Assembly (NCBI GenBank): GCA_021730635.1
Contig: JAJNNC010000009.1
Span: 292,130 to 356,129, forward strand
Direction of reading: 5' to 3'
Length of the DNA: 64,000 nt
From: Catalimonadaceae bacterium JC749
GTDB taxonomy: Bacteria; Bacteroidota; Bacteroidia; Cytophagales; Cyclobacteriaceae
Position numbers and translations under genes: made by a program. Below the pieces are notes generated by a model. The model was not told the origin of the DNA. It worked only from the letters and a program-made list of their open reading frames with translations, and did not search any database. Below, one piece after another: positions 1-9,318 of this stretch; within the stretch, counting starts at the first letter, position 1, and each line of letters opens with the position of its first letter.

Positions 1-1
1 T

Positions 2-523
2 TGGCAAGATGAAGAAACACCAACCCATAATTTAGATCTCACTTTTCAGCATACACATCGTCTTACCTACCTTGAATTTCCTTTAATGGTTCAATATAAT
101 TTCTTTCCCGACAGGAGAATCAAGCCTCATGTGCAGCTGGGATTTTTCTATGGCATTTTACTGGAGGGGAGTAAGAGCGTTTCAGAATCCGGAATTGATT
201 ATGCATCCGGGGGTACTGTTACCTTTCAGGAACCTGCCTTTTCTACTTTTATTACGCCATTATACAGAAAGTATCATATGGGTTATCTCTATGGCGGAGG
301 GCTAACCTACCGGGCAGGCACCTTGACCATGCGTCTGGATATTAACCATAAGACTGGGCTCAGCAATATTACAAACGATGAAACCCGTTTCTCAGGCACA
401 CGCCATATTTTGGGATTTGGCAACGTTCAGGATGATTTAAAAATCAAAAACCTTGAAATTTCCCTCAGCCTGCTTTTCCCCTTAAAGTTCTTAAGTAAAG
501 ATTTCAAACCGGTTGTTCTATAA
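2..523 (+). CDS. Outer-membrane beta-barrel protein, C-terminal part (5' end outside window)
   Basis: The reading frame is open from the first bases of the window, so the gene starts upstream and only about 173 C-terminal residues are visible. An ATG at 86 is internal and not a likely start, because good coding sequence (for example LTYLEFPLM) precedes it. The visible part alternates polar and hydrophobic residues in short strands rich in Tyr, Phe and Gly (VQYNFFPD, HVQLGFFYG, MGYLYGGGL). This is the pattern of a small PorT-like outer-membrane barrel of Bacteroidota. The protein would sit in the outer membrane; its role cannot be told. The stop codon is directly followed by the ATG of the next lipoprotein gene, so the two are probably co-transcribed. 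The barrel class is inferred from composition, not from a specific motif. Confidence 0.7.
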   Translation, partial: WQDEETPTHNLDLTFQHTHRLTYLEFPLMVQYNFFPDRRIKPHVQLGFFYGILLEGSKSVSESGIDYASGGTVTFQEPAFSTFITPLYRKYHMGYLYGGGLTYRAGTLTMRLDINHKTGLSNITNDETRFSGTRHILGFGNVQDDLKIKNLEISLSLLFPLKFLSKDFKPVVL

Positions 524-1717
524 ATGGTGATGAAAAAATATATCCTTAGTTTGTTACTGTTGATCAGCCTAGTGGCTTGTGAGAAAAAGGATGAAACATT
601 GAATCCAGGTACAAGCTTTACCAAAATATTTGACAACCCTGCATTTTCAGGCGATATTCATCCGCTCTCTGTCGTAGAAATTCCGGATAGCGGATATCTC
701 ATATTGGCAGCTAAAGATACCTGGAACGTTTATCTGCTTAGAACCCAAGAAAACGGAGATTTTACCTGGGAATTATCGCTGGGCGAGCCCTATGTCAATC
801 CCCTGTCGGGTATTATAGAAAAGGAGGGTCAATGGTATATCGCTTGCATGGATGAGGTCACACTGGGAACTTACCTGTTGCAGATTGATCTTAAAGGAGG
901 CACACCAGCCATTGCTGCTTACTACCCTGAAATCACCTATCCTTTAAGTATTTCAAATACACCGGATCGGGGCCTCCTCCTGCAAGGTTATGACCGTACC
1001 TCCCGAAGCACCACCCTCACCAAAATCAACAAAGATTTCACCATGGGATGGCAACACAACTATGATATTCTGGAGGATAAAGAAGAACAGTTGATCAATC
1101 ATTTGACCCGTACCGGACCGTACTTTCCTTTCTTCAACGGTTTTACCGGCACAAACGGAAATACAGGTTATTATTTCTTCAACGGTTACTTCAATTTTAC
1201 ATTATCACTGGTTTTTGTTGATGCCTCAACCAGGGAGATGTTAGGAAACATCAATGGATTCAGAGAGGAAGGATACATCAATGCCTTACACCCTATGCAG
1301 GATGACTTTTTCGCCCTGTCAAGAATCAGTTTTGATGACAATTACCTTCTACCCAAAAAAGAGGTGAACGTTCGGGAAATAAGCTTCAGTGGAGATTTTG
1401 TATCCAACCGATTTCCGGAAATATCGGCCCATGCCAAAGTAGTCATCAAAGAAAAAGAGCTGATTTCGTCTTCGGTTGTTGTCTATGGTACTCATTCCAA
1501 GAACAATCAGTTGTTGTTATATGCCTACGATAAAGAGGAGGCCACTCTGCTGGGAATGGAGCATATCGGCCAGACGAATCCTTATCAGATGGGGGATTTT
1601 ATCTTCACCGCAGATGGGGGGCTCCTGGTTTTGAGTAAAACTTATCTGGCCAAACGGTTTCCCAGATTGGCCCTTTTCAAATTAACGGAAGAAGAAGTAT
1701 TGGAAATGGTTCGCTGA
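524..1717 (+). CDS. Lipoprotein of unknown function
   Basis: This is a 397-residue protein with a classic lipoprotein signal: KK, a hydrophobic stretch, then lipobox L-V-A-C with the modified Cys at residue 19. The mature protein begins EKKDE. An ATG at 530 (MKKYIL) is an equally good start and gives a more typical signal peptide. The rest has a repetitive, beta-rich composition (short strands such as YLLRTQENGDF, YYFFNGYFNF, GGLLVLSKTYL). It resembles the WD/Kelch-like propeller lipoproteins common in Bacteroidota, but I recognise no family. It begins at the base after the stop of the upstream barrel gene. Its last 76 bases overlap the end of the convergent glycosyltransferase gene. Function unknown. 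Confidence 0.75.
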   Translation: MVMKKYILSLLLLISLVACEKKDETLNPGTSFTKIFDNPAFSGDIHPLSVVEIPDSGYLILAAKDTWNVYLLRTQENGDFTWELSLGEPYVNPLSGIIEKEGQWYIACMDEVTLGTYLLQIDLKGGTPAIAAYYPEITYPLSISNTPDRGLLLQGYDRTSRSTTLTKINKDFTMGWQHNYDILEDKEEQLINHLTRTGPYFPFFNGFTGTNGNTGYYFFNGYFNFTLSLVFVDASTREMLGNINGFREEGYINALHPMQDDFFALSRISFDDNYLLPKKEVNVREISFSGDFVSNRFPEISAHAKVVIKEKELISSSVVVYGTHSKNNQLLLYAYDKEEATLLGMEHIGQTNPYQMGDFIFTADGGLLVLSKTYLAKRFPRLALFKLTEEEVLEMVR

Positions 1718-3390
1718 TCAATCATTGAAGCACTTTTGCTGCCTTTCTTTACCCAAACAGTATATTCACCAAAATCTTTGTTGAGACGATAATTATTTCT
1801 GATAAAATCATCCAGCAAGGTTATGCCACTACTCTTTCCACTTTTATTCACTGTTTCTACCCGTGTCTCTTCTTTGAGCACAATCACCTTCACACCGGAT
1901 GAAGCAATGTCATGGACAATTTGTTGCTGTACTTCCCGAGTGGTGGCTACTCCGGGATGCAGTTCATAATATTTGGTAGGACTCTCCCGGTTGGAGAGAA
2001 AATAAAATAATACATCATTGGTAAAGATACGATCGTGTCGTGTATTTCCCACAAAGATCTTTTCATGTTCCGGCACCAGTGAATGGACATACCGTATCAC
2101 TTCTTTGTATTCGGCCCCTCTTTCATCCCATTGTATATGTTCCGCCCTCGGTATGTTTAAGGTTTCTTTTTGACCAAATCCACTTTCTTTCATATTGACC
2201 GATTCGCTCCAGAAAGGACGAATCAGTGTGGGAATCGCCAACAGATACAAAAAAAGGCAGGCCATCCGGTTGATGGTGCTATTGGATATAGCTTTGTATA
2301 CATTGGTTAACACTACGAAAAAGACAATAATGGCCACCACATAGGTGGGCATCAAATGAAGATATAAGGATCTGACGGCTACTTTCGTAAAAAAAAGTGA
2401 TCCAAGAACCAGTAAACCAAAATTCCCCCAGAACATTTTGCTTTGCCTATAACCAGAATGGTTCAGGCTTCGGATAATTAATTGTAATAAAAGAGCAGCA
2501 TACACGATCAGGGGGAAATAAAGGTAAATCCTGTTTAGATTTTCCTTCAGATAACCATCGATGGTAGCGTTTTCGGCTATTTGCTGAAAATGCGCATAGG
2601 TGATAAAGGGCGGTGGGAAAGGTATTTCTCTATAATCAGCGTATATATAGAGTGGAAAAATTATCAAATCCCTGATGAGTACCTCCAGGGGCACGTGGAT
2701 CATGAAATATATAGCCACGGGCATGAAAACCGCGGCTGTTCCCACAGTCAGTCTGAGAAAATTTTTAATAGCGATGCGGAGATTCTCATTCTCAGTAGGA
2801 TGGCCGTAAAATATTTTAGAAAAGACTATAATGACTGTTTCAGACAAAAATACATAAAAGCCAAAATCGTGGCGGAACAAAGCAGTCATACCGACCATTG
2901 CTCCGGCCCAGTAAAGCAGCTTTTTATCTTTATGTAAAAGATAGCGCAGGAAGAAATTAAAACTAGCCAGACTACACAACAAAGTGGGATAGATAACATA
3001 GCCAAAAAAATCGAAGGAGGAAAGCCAGACCGCAGCAAAGAAAAAAGCCAGTAAAGCATACATTTTAGGTAATAGCTTTCTGGCAATCAGAAAAGAAAAG
3101 ATAGCAATACCTATCATTAACAGGATAGACGTTACTCTTTCTACCAATAAGGAAGGACTAAAAATTTTAAAGACAAAGGCATACAGGTAATAATTGCCCG
3201 GCATATACACCGTCCAGAAATCCCGGTAAGGCAAGGCTCCTTCCAACACCAGGGAAGCCCCATAGACGGTAACCCCTTCATCATACACTTTGAGCCCCTC
3301 AAAAGCATCAGCTGAAATAAAAAATAGAGAAAAAAGAAGGATTAAGATGAACCACAGAACTTCCTGCTTCTTAACAATAGCCAACTCCAT
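1642..3390 (-). CDS. GT-C type membrane glycosyltransferase (PMT/ArnT-like)
   Basis: The product is 582 residues with about ten hydrophobic helices in the first 390 residues and a soluble C-terminal domain. After the first helix (residues about 11-27) comes an Asp-Glu pair at 37-38 in VYDEG, then a loop with LPYRDFW and PGNYYLY. This is the arrangement of polyprenyl-phosphate-sugar-dependent glycosyltransferases (GT39/PMT_2, ArnT class), where the acidic loop is catalytic. It would transfer a sugar from a lipid carrier at the periplasmic face. Acceptor and sugar are unknown. The C-terminal part (about 400-560) is probably a periplasmic globular domain. The gene converges on the upstream lipoprotein gene and the two coding regions share 76 bases. 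It lies 92 bases downstream of the DUF1501 gene on the same strand. Confidence 0.75.
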   Translation of the reverse strand: MELAIVKKQEVLWFILILLFSLFFISADAFEGLKVYDEGVTVYGASLVLEGALPYRDFWTVYMPGNYYLYAFVFKIFSPSLLVERVTSILLMIGIAIFSFLIARKLLPKMYALLAFFFAAVWLSSFDFFGYVIYPTLLCSLASFNFFLRYLLHKDKKLLYWAGAMVGMTALFRHDFGFYVFLSETVIIVFSKIFYGHPTENENLRIAIKNFLRLTVGTAAVFMPVAIYFMIHVPLEVLIRDLIIFPLYIYADYREIPFPPPFITYAHFQQIAENATIDGYLKENLNRIYLYFPLIVYAALLLQLIIRSLNHSGYRQSKMFWGNFGLLVLGSLFFTKVAVRSLYLHLMPTYVVAIIVFFVVLTNVYKAISNSTINRMACLFLYLLAIPTLIRPFWSESVNMKESGFGQKETLNIPRAEHIQWDERGAEYKEVIRYVHSLVPEHEKIFVGNTRHDRIFTNDVLFYFLSNRESPTKYYELHPGVATTREVQQQIVHDIASSGVKVIVLKEETRVETVNKSGKSSGITLLDDFIRNNYRLNKDFGEYTVWVKKGSKSASMIDQRTISNTSSSVNLKRANLGNRLAR

Positions 3391-3482
3391 CTATCAGTAA
3401 AAAAATTAGACTTTAAATGATTGAAAAAATTGCCTGACAGGCACAATTATTTTATTCTACAACAGCAAATATATAGGACTCC

Positions 3483-5135
3483 TCATATTTTCACGAATTT
3501 TTTTCTTTCTTTAAACCTGCCAGCACTGATACTGTATATGTAAACGCCGGGTTTCCAGGAAGATAGGTCGAGGTGAAAATAATGTTCACCTGCCTGCTTC
3601 TGCTCATTGAGTACCCGTTTCATCAGAGGGCCTGATACATCATAAATGGAAAATTCCACCCAGACTGTTGCATTAATTTTAAAACCAAATTGCACCAAAC
3701 TTTTGACAGGATTAGGGGTACAATCTTTCAATCCATATCTCTCCGTTAAAAATTCCTCCCGGTCTCCCATGATAATATCACGGATCACTGGAATTTTATT
3801 TTCTCCCTGCACATAATCGTAAAAGCGGGTTTGCTGTAAAACCTGGTCCTCTCCTTTCATCCAATCCTGCATGATAGCCCCGTATACCTGACGGTAATCA
3901 TGTTGCATGCGAAGATTATTCCTCTCCAGATTGCTTAAATCCGGACTGACACCTATGATGCCAGGGTTTACATGTTTTCCTATGACAAACAGGGGCGCTG
4001 ATGTGCCATGGTCTGTACCCCAGCTACCATTAGAAGCCGCCCGCCGGCCAAACTCGGACATAGTGACAGTGAGTACCCGATCTTCCAGTCCCAAAGCTTT
4101 CAAATCTTCCTGAAATGCTCTGAGCGACTCCGACAGATGATACAGCAGGGCTGCATGGGTTCCCATACTGGCATCATAACTCTCTACCTGTGAGGCATGG
4201 GTATCAAAACCACCAATTCTGGCCAGATATATTTTTGTCTTCGCCCCTCCGCTGATCAGCCGGGCAATCATCTTAAGCTGTGTCCCTATCCCATTTCTCA
4301 GCGAAGAGGCAGGCGCATTATAGGGGTAGAGCTCCGGATACGTTACCTTCTGACTATTACTCCCTTTTTCATAGATCTCTTTCAGACGACCTGCATATTG
4401 ATTTGATTTTTTTTCTATATCCATGATCCATTGCAGCTCATGACCATAATAGGTATTCGCCACGGAGGCAGGGGGCTCCCCTCCTACACTGTTGATGAGA
4501 TCATAAAATTGCTGTGGATTATCAATGGATACTGCTGTAGGGATACCATTCGCCCGGTGAAATGCCAAAGAAACAGCACTGCCGATCTCCAACCCAAGGG
4601 GATCGGGCATGTCTGAAGTAGGATAATCCTGAGGATACCCCGGATACAAATAGTCTAAATATCTTCCCATCCAGCCTGAACCTATGTATTCGTCATAGTC
4701 TCCACCCATAAACCAGATATCACGACTTCGGAAATGGGACTGGTTGAGATTTTCATAAGCCACTCCCTGAATGATAGATACTTTTCCCTGATCATATAAA
4801 TCCTTGATGCCGGTCATATCCGGGTGTAGGCCAGCCTGTTTTTGAGTGGATAATGTCGTATCCAACGTGATATATTTTCTCTTTCCATGATCGGGAAGAG
4901 CAATATTGGGCCTTAGATGATAATACTGGGCATATTGCTCTATAGGAATCACTGTATTTAACCCATCGTTGCCCCCATGCAACTGAATGATGACCAACAC
5001 CCTGTCGTTGTCTGAAGTAGCCGCTATTCTTTGCAACTCCCCTTGTTTTCCCAAAGTTGTTAAGGGAATACCATTGATGAGGACCGGCATGCTGGCCATC
5101 CATGGCAATTTTTTTAAAAACGCTCTTCTTTTCAT
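3483..5135 (-). CDS. DUF1501 family secreted protein with Tat-like signal and T9SS type A tail
   Basis: This 550-residue protein begins MKRRAFLKK, close to the twin-arginine consensus (S/T)RRxFLK, followed by a hydrophobic stretch, as is usual for DUF1501 proteins. The body carries family features: IQLHGGNDGLN near residue 52, NQSHFRSRD near 130 and SEFGRRAASNGS near 360. DUF1501 proteins are related to the sulfatase/alkaline phosphatase superfamily, but their substrates are unknown. The last 75 or so residues (SIYDVSG, then GVYIYSISAG and FVKI) form a T9SS type A sorting domain. That predicts Tat export to the periplasm, then T9SS transport to the cell surface. The DUF1800 gene ends 14 bases upstream on the same strand, and this pair is a standard bacterial operon. 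Function unproven. Confidence 0.88.
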   Translation of the reverse strand: MKRRAFLKKLPWMASMPVLINGIPLTTLGKQGELQRIAATSDNDRVLVIIQLHGGNDGLNTVIPIEQYAQYYHLRPNIALPDHGKRKYITLDTTLSTQKQAGLHPDMTGIKDLYDQGKVSIIQGVAYENLNQSHFRSRDIWFMGGDYDEYIGSGWMGRYLDYLYPGYPQDYPTSDMPDPLGLEIGSAVSLAFHRANGIPTAVSIDNPQQFYDLINSVGGEPPASVANTYYGHELQWIMDIEKKSNQYAGRLKEIYEKGSNSQKVTYPELYPYNAPASSLRNGIGTQLKMIARLISGGAKTKIYLARIGGFDTHASQVESYDASMGTHAALLYHLSESLRAFQEDLKALGLEDRVLTVTMSEFGRRAASNGSWGTDHGTSAPLFVIGKHVNPGIIGVSPDLSNLERNNLRMQHDYRQVYGAIMQDWMKGEDQVLQQTRFYDYVQGENKIPVIRDIIMGDREEFLTERYGLKDCTPNPVKSLVQFGFKINATVWVEFSIYDVSGPLMKRVLNEQKQAGEHYFHLDLSSWKPGVYIYSISAGRFKERKKFVKI

Positions 5136-5149
5136 GCTTGTCTCATTTT

Positions 5150-6805
5150 TCAGGATAATTGATATTCAGGCGATTGCATAATGGTATTTACCAGATTCTC
5201 AAGCTGTATTCGTACCGCACTGTCATCGCCGGTGGCCTGGAACCTTTGCCACTCTTTTTTCCAATTGATTTCTGATAAATCGTCCAGTAAGATGACTTTC
5301 AAAAAATAATCGAACCGCTCTGTTGTGATAATTTCCGGTAACAGATAACCTAGCAGTTCTTCCACCAACAGTCTTGCATTTTCAGGGTCCGTGATGTTGT
5401 TGGGTTGCTTCACATACTCCACTATGTCCAATCGAAAAAGCATCTCATCATTTTCATTCCTGATTCCCTGTATGATATGTTTTGAATACTCATACCGCCG
5501 GGCTAGATAATTGGCACTGATCCAGTTACGGTGAAATGCAGGACTTTGGTGGTAGGCCGGATATCCAGCTACTTCGAAGGGCTCATAAAAATCCAGGCCC
5601 TGCCAGCGCAATGGTTTTAAAATACCCGACTCATAGGCCTGGTAATATTGTTCTATAGGGTCACTTGCCTGTGGAAGATTTACCTGGAAGAATCTCAGTG
5701 AGCCTACAACCAGTTCCAGAGGAGATTTGATCATCGCACCCACCACATTATCTTCTGGCAGATGATTATCCGCATCGTAAAAGTGCTGACTTGTGAATAA
5801 TGCCTGTAAGACCGGTTCTATGGCGTAATTATTTTCTAACAGGATCTCCGCCATAGGTGCTATCACCTTCGCTTCTGTTTCTTCTGAAATTTGATAGTAT
5901 ACAAAAAACCGGTATAATTTTCTGGAGAAATGCCTGGCTGTTTCTGGTTTGGCAAAAACCATGTCTACCAACTGATTAATTTCATCCTCAGCCGCTTCTT
6001 CGGTGGCTAGCCCATTCGCAGTTTGGGAAGGTGCAATGGTTTGATGCTCAAAAGCATGGCTGAATGTTTTTACACTAGCATCATGGCGACTCGCCAAACC
6101 GTTACCGTCTGTTTTTAACAAAGCTTGAGATAAGCCAGTCTCAGGGTCTGTATGCGTAAAATTTTTATCCTCCTGATACCCGGAAAATATTTTGGCAGCT
6201 TCGATAATATCATCCTCCGTATAATGAGTATAATCGCTGGGCCCTATCTGGGGACCTTTTCCGATGGTATACAACTCTAAAAATTCTCTGGCGAAGTTTT
6301 CATTAGGTCGGCCAGCTTCATTGAGATCTCCATCCAGAAAGCGCAACATGGCATTATCCAGACAAATCTTTTTGCTCAACACTTTCAGGTTACCTAAAGC
6401 AAAATGCCTGAAAAGCCTGATCTGATAATAAATGGATTGGCTGTAGCTTATCCTGGATTCTATGGTAGTAAAATGAGTGTGCAGGAAATAGGACAATTTG
6501 GGAATAACAGAAAGAGGTGAGTGTACCATTTCATCAATCCACCATGCTTTCAGGTGTTGTTTTAGAGCGTCATGGTCCACTTTTTCCCCTTCCAAGGAAC
6601 GGTTAATCCAGGTTTGCCCAGTGTCGGGATCAATGGGATCAGGTAAAGGAGGTAGCGCTTTGAGCAAATCGGCAAGTGCCTCTTCCGGAGTTTTCTCAGC
6701 AAAAGTATCAATTTCCCTTTTGGTAGGGCCGAAGGTGATTCTTCTCAGCAGATGAGCGGCATATTTCTTTCCTAATTTGCCCTGAAAAGCAGTAAGTGAA
6801 GCCAT
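5150..6805 (-). CDS. DUF1800 family protein
   Basis: The protein is 551 residues from the ATG at 6805 (MASLTAFQG). A TTG at 6838 would add 11 residues, but the family normally begins near GKLGKKYAAHLLRR, so the ATG is preferred. Family marks include HLLRRITFGPT near residue 20, a stretch rich in LPD/IDP, FLHTHFTTIESR near 110 and ENFAREFLELYTIGKG near 170. DUF1800 proteins have no established biochemistry. They occur almost always directly upstream of a DUF1501 gene, as here, and are thought to act together at the cell surface or periplasm. No signal peptide is visible, which is odd given that the partner carries a Tat-like signal. It may be exported as a passenger, but that is speculation. 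Confidence 0.87.
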   Translation of the reverse strand: MASLTAFQGKLGKKYAAHLLRRITFGPTKREIDTFAEKTPEEALADLLKALPPLPDPIDPDTGQTWINRSLEGEKVDHDALKQHLKAWWIDEMVHSPLSVIPKLSYFLHTHFTTIESRISYSQSIYYQIRLFRHFALGNLKVLSKKICLDNAMLRFLDGDLNEAGRPNENFAREFLELYTIGKGPQIGPSDYTHYTEDDIIEAAKIFSGYQEDKNFTHTDPETGLSQALLKTDGNGLASRHDASVKTFSHAFEHQTIAPSQTANGLATEEAAEDEINQLVDMVFAKPETARHFSRKLYRFFVYYQISEETEAKVIAPMAEILLENNYAIEPVLQALFTSQHFYDADNHLPEDNVVGAMIKSPLELVVGSLRFFQVNLPQASDPIEQYYQAYESGILKPLRWQGLDFYEPFEVAGYPAYHQSPAFHRNWISANYLARRYEYSKHIIQGIRNENDEMLFRLDIVEYVKQPNNITDPENARLLVEELLGYLLPEIITTERFDYFLKVILLDDLSEINWKKEWQRFQATGDDSAVRIQLENLVNTIMQSPEYQLS

Positions 6806-7027
6806 AGGAAACCCAGTTGGTTTCGAGCATGCCTCCAAAAATAATACTGTACTATATAGAAATAGTTAATATTTTTATAAAAATAGCACAAACTTTCTTA
6901 ATGCAAGTGAATGATAATTCGAATTTGCTTCATGGCTAAGATAAGCTTTATCCTCAGCGTTTTGATGATAGGTAAAGCCACCGCTAACCGATTTTACCTC
7001 ACGGTTGCTGCAAAAACGAGAAAAATA

Positions 7028-8017
7028 TTACCACTGCTTGTGGATGTTTGCTCTTAAATACTGATCATAGATGTGCTGTACTTCCTGTAGTTCCTCAGCA
7101 TTTAGCGCGGGTATCTCGCTTGCCTTCACATTCTCTGTAACCTGCTCAGGGCTGGAAGCTCCGGCAATGACTGTACTCACTTCCGGAAACATGAGCACCC
7201 AGCGCAAAGCCATGAGGGCCAGGGAATCCTTTCTTGTCTTGAAAACCTCTTTCAGGGCATCTACGGCTTTCAATCCCTGATGGAAGTCTACTCCAGAAAA
7301 TGTTTCCCCTTTATCAAAAGCTTCTCCCTGCCTGTTGAAATGGCGATGATCATCTTTCCCAAAAGTGGTTTTTTCAGACATTTTTCCTGAAAGCAGTCCA
7401 CTCGCCAGGGGTACTCTGGCAATAATGCCAATATCATTTTCAGCAGCAAGTGAAAAAAATGCTTCGGCGGGCTTCAGGCGAAACATATTAAAGATAATCT
7501 GCACAGATACTACATTAGGGTAACTGATGGCTTTCCTGGCTTCTTCTACTTTCTCTACGCTAACCCCCAAATGCTTAATTTTTCCATCCTGTTTCAGTTG
7601 ATCGAAAATTTCAAAATATTCAGGACGATCGTAGATTTCGGTCGGTGGACAATGCAGTTGAATTAAATCAATAGTATCCACCTTCATGTTCCTAAGGCTG
7701 TCTTCTACCATCCGTACCAGTTTCTCAGGAGAAAACTGTGAAGGTATATGTGGCTGAATTCTTCTCCCACATTTGGTAGCCAGATACACCTCCTCTCTTC
7801 TTTCTTTCACAACTTTTGCCACTGTGGCTTCACTTAAACCCTCTGAATATACATCGGCTGTATCAATAAAATTAACTCCAGCATCAATAGCCTCATGTAT
7901 TATTTTTTCAGCGTTTTTTTGGTCAAATGGCTCCCCCCACTTCCCGCCAACCTGCCAGGTACCTAAGGATATTTCTGATATGGATAATCCGGATTTTCCT
8001 AATTTTCTGTAATTCAT
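7028..8017 (-). CDS. Aldo/keto reductase
   Basis: This 329-residue TIM-barrel oxidoreductase matches the aldo/keto reductase family, which reduces carbonyls with NADPH. The catalytic tetrad is visible: Asp52 and Tyr57 in NFIDTADVYS, Lys82 in YLATKCG and His122 in LIQLHCPP. Family signatures also appear at LGTWQVGGKWG (residues 18-28) and near the C terminus at VIAGASSPEQVTEN, the cofactor phosphate-binding loop. It is probably a cytoplasmic general aldehyde/ketone reductase related to the YajO/Tas group. The substrate cannot be predicted. It stands alone: about 220 bases separate it from the DUF1800 start and 115 bases from the divergent serine hydrolase. Confidence 0.93.
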   Translation of the reverse strand: MNYRKLGKSGLSISEISLGTWQVGGKWGEPFDQKNAEKIIHEAIDAGVNFIDTADVYSEGLSEATVAKVVKERREEVYLATKCGRRIQPHIPSQFSPEKLVRMVEDSLRNMKVDTIDLIQLHCPPTEIYDRPEYFEIFDQLKQDGKIKHLGVSVEKVEEARKAISYPNVVSVQIIFNMFRLKPAEAFFSLAAENDIGIIARVPLASGLLSGKMSEKTTFGKDDHRHFNRQGEAFDKGETFSGVDFHQGLKAVDALKEVFKTRKDSLALMALRWVLMFPEVSTVIAGASSPEQVTENVKASEIPALNAEELQEVQHIYDQYLRANIHKQW

Positions 8018-8132
8018 GACTAGGGGTTTTCTTAAAAAATTATCATTTAGCGAACTAATACATTTATTTTTTCCTATAAAAGTATATTAATTGCGTATTG
8101 AATTTGATTAACTCACTAAAGGATATTCTGTT

Positions 8133-9305
8133 TTGATTAGCCGTAAAGTTATTGTTTTCTTAACACTATGCATGACCGTTATTTTTTCTGCCTGCCAGAA
8201 AAACAGAGTGGAGCGAGCTCCGGTCATTGTTGAGGACACCACCACGCAAGACTCTACTACCGTTGTCACATTAGATCCAGCGCAGCAAGAACTGTTTGAG
8301 CAAAAAGCCGCTCGAATTGACTCCTTCTTTTCTCATTATTACAAGCATGGTATGTTCAATGGCACCGTGTTATTTGCAGAAAATGGTAATGTAATTTACG
8401 AAAATGCCTTTGGCTATGCTGATTTTCGTGCCAAGGATACCCTCACCATTCATACCCCCTTTCAGTTGGCCTCCGTTTCCAAACCACTGACAGCATTGGC
8501 CATCTTGTTGCTGAAAGAAAAAAAATACCTTTCACTGGAGGACAGTGTGCAAAAGTTTTTTCCCAATTTTCCGTACCCTGGCATCACGGTACGCATGCTG
8601 CTCACCCACCGTTCTGGCTTGCCTAATTATATGTATTTTGCCGATGAGCTCTGGCATGACCGTAAACAGCCCATCTCCAACCAGGATGTCCTCTGCCTGA
8701 TGGAAACCTATCATCCTGATATCTATTACCGGCCTAATTATCATTACAACTACTGCAACACCAATTATACTATTCTGGCATCCATCATTGAAAAAGCATC
8801 CAGAATGCCCTATGACCGGTTTATGAAAAATTACATTTTCAATGCCCTTGGCATGACTCATACTACTGTCTACAGTTCCTTTAATGGCCGGGAATTAGAC
8901 AGTGTTGCTGTTGGCTATACCCGCACCAACCGGAAAGCAGAAGATACTTATCTGAATGGCGTCATGGGAGACAAAGGTATTTATTCTACGGTAGATGATC
9001 TTTTCAAGCTGGATCAGGCCCTTTATGATGGAACTTTAATTAGTAAAAGTACATTGGAAGAAGCTTTTACTCCTTACCATCCTGAATTGTATGACCATGA
9101 CAATTACGGTTTAGGTTGGCGGATTAACACCAGGCCGGACTGCAGTCAGATTGTCTTTCACAGTGGGTGGTGGAAAGGTTTCAGAACCCATTTCATTCGT
9201 ATCCTGGATAAGAAGCAGACCATTATTGTCTTGGCCAACACAGACGGTAGCAAATATGTGAGCACCAGAAACTTACTTGACTTAATGCAAGAAGAGTCCA
9301 TATAA
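8133..9305 (+). CDS. Serine hydrolase lipoprotein, class C beta-lactamase fold
   Basis: The 390-residue product is a lipoprotein: a hydrophobic leader with lipobox F-S-A-C, Cys21. The start is TTG at 8133. The only nearby ATG (codon 14) would destroy the signal peptide, so TTG is preferred; an AAAGGA stretch lies upstream. The catalytic motifs of the beta-lactamase/DD-peptidase/esterase superfamily are present: S114-V-S-K117 (nucleophile Ser and general base Lys), Y207-C-N209, and a third HSG motif in VFHSGWWKG near the C terminus. These enzymes act as D-alanyl-D-aminopeptidases, esterases or peptidases rather than true beta-lactamases. It would be anchored in the envelope facing the periplasm. 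The next gene follows after 13 bases on the same strand. Confidence 0.9.
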   Translation: MISRKVIVFLTLCMTVIFSACQKNRVERAPVIVEDTTTQDSTTVVTLDPAQQELFEQKAARIDSFFSHYYKHGMFNGTVLFAENGNVIYENAFGYADFRAKDTLTIHTPFQLASVSKPLTALAILLLKEKKYLSLEDSVQKFFPNFPYPGITVRMLLTHRSGLPNYMYFADELWHDRKQPISNQDVLCLMETYHPDIYYRPNYHYNYCNTNYTILASIIEKASRMPYDRFMKNYIFNALGMTHTTVYSSFNGRELDSVAVGYTRTNRKAEDTYLNGVMGDKGIYSTVDDLFKLDQALYDGTLISKSTLEEAFTPYHPELYDHDNYGLGWRINTRPDCSQIVFHSGWWKGFRTHFIRILDKKQTIIVLANTDGSKYVSTRNLLDLMQEESI

Positions 9306-9318
9306 AAATCCAATTTGC

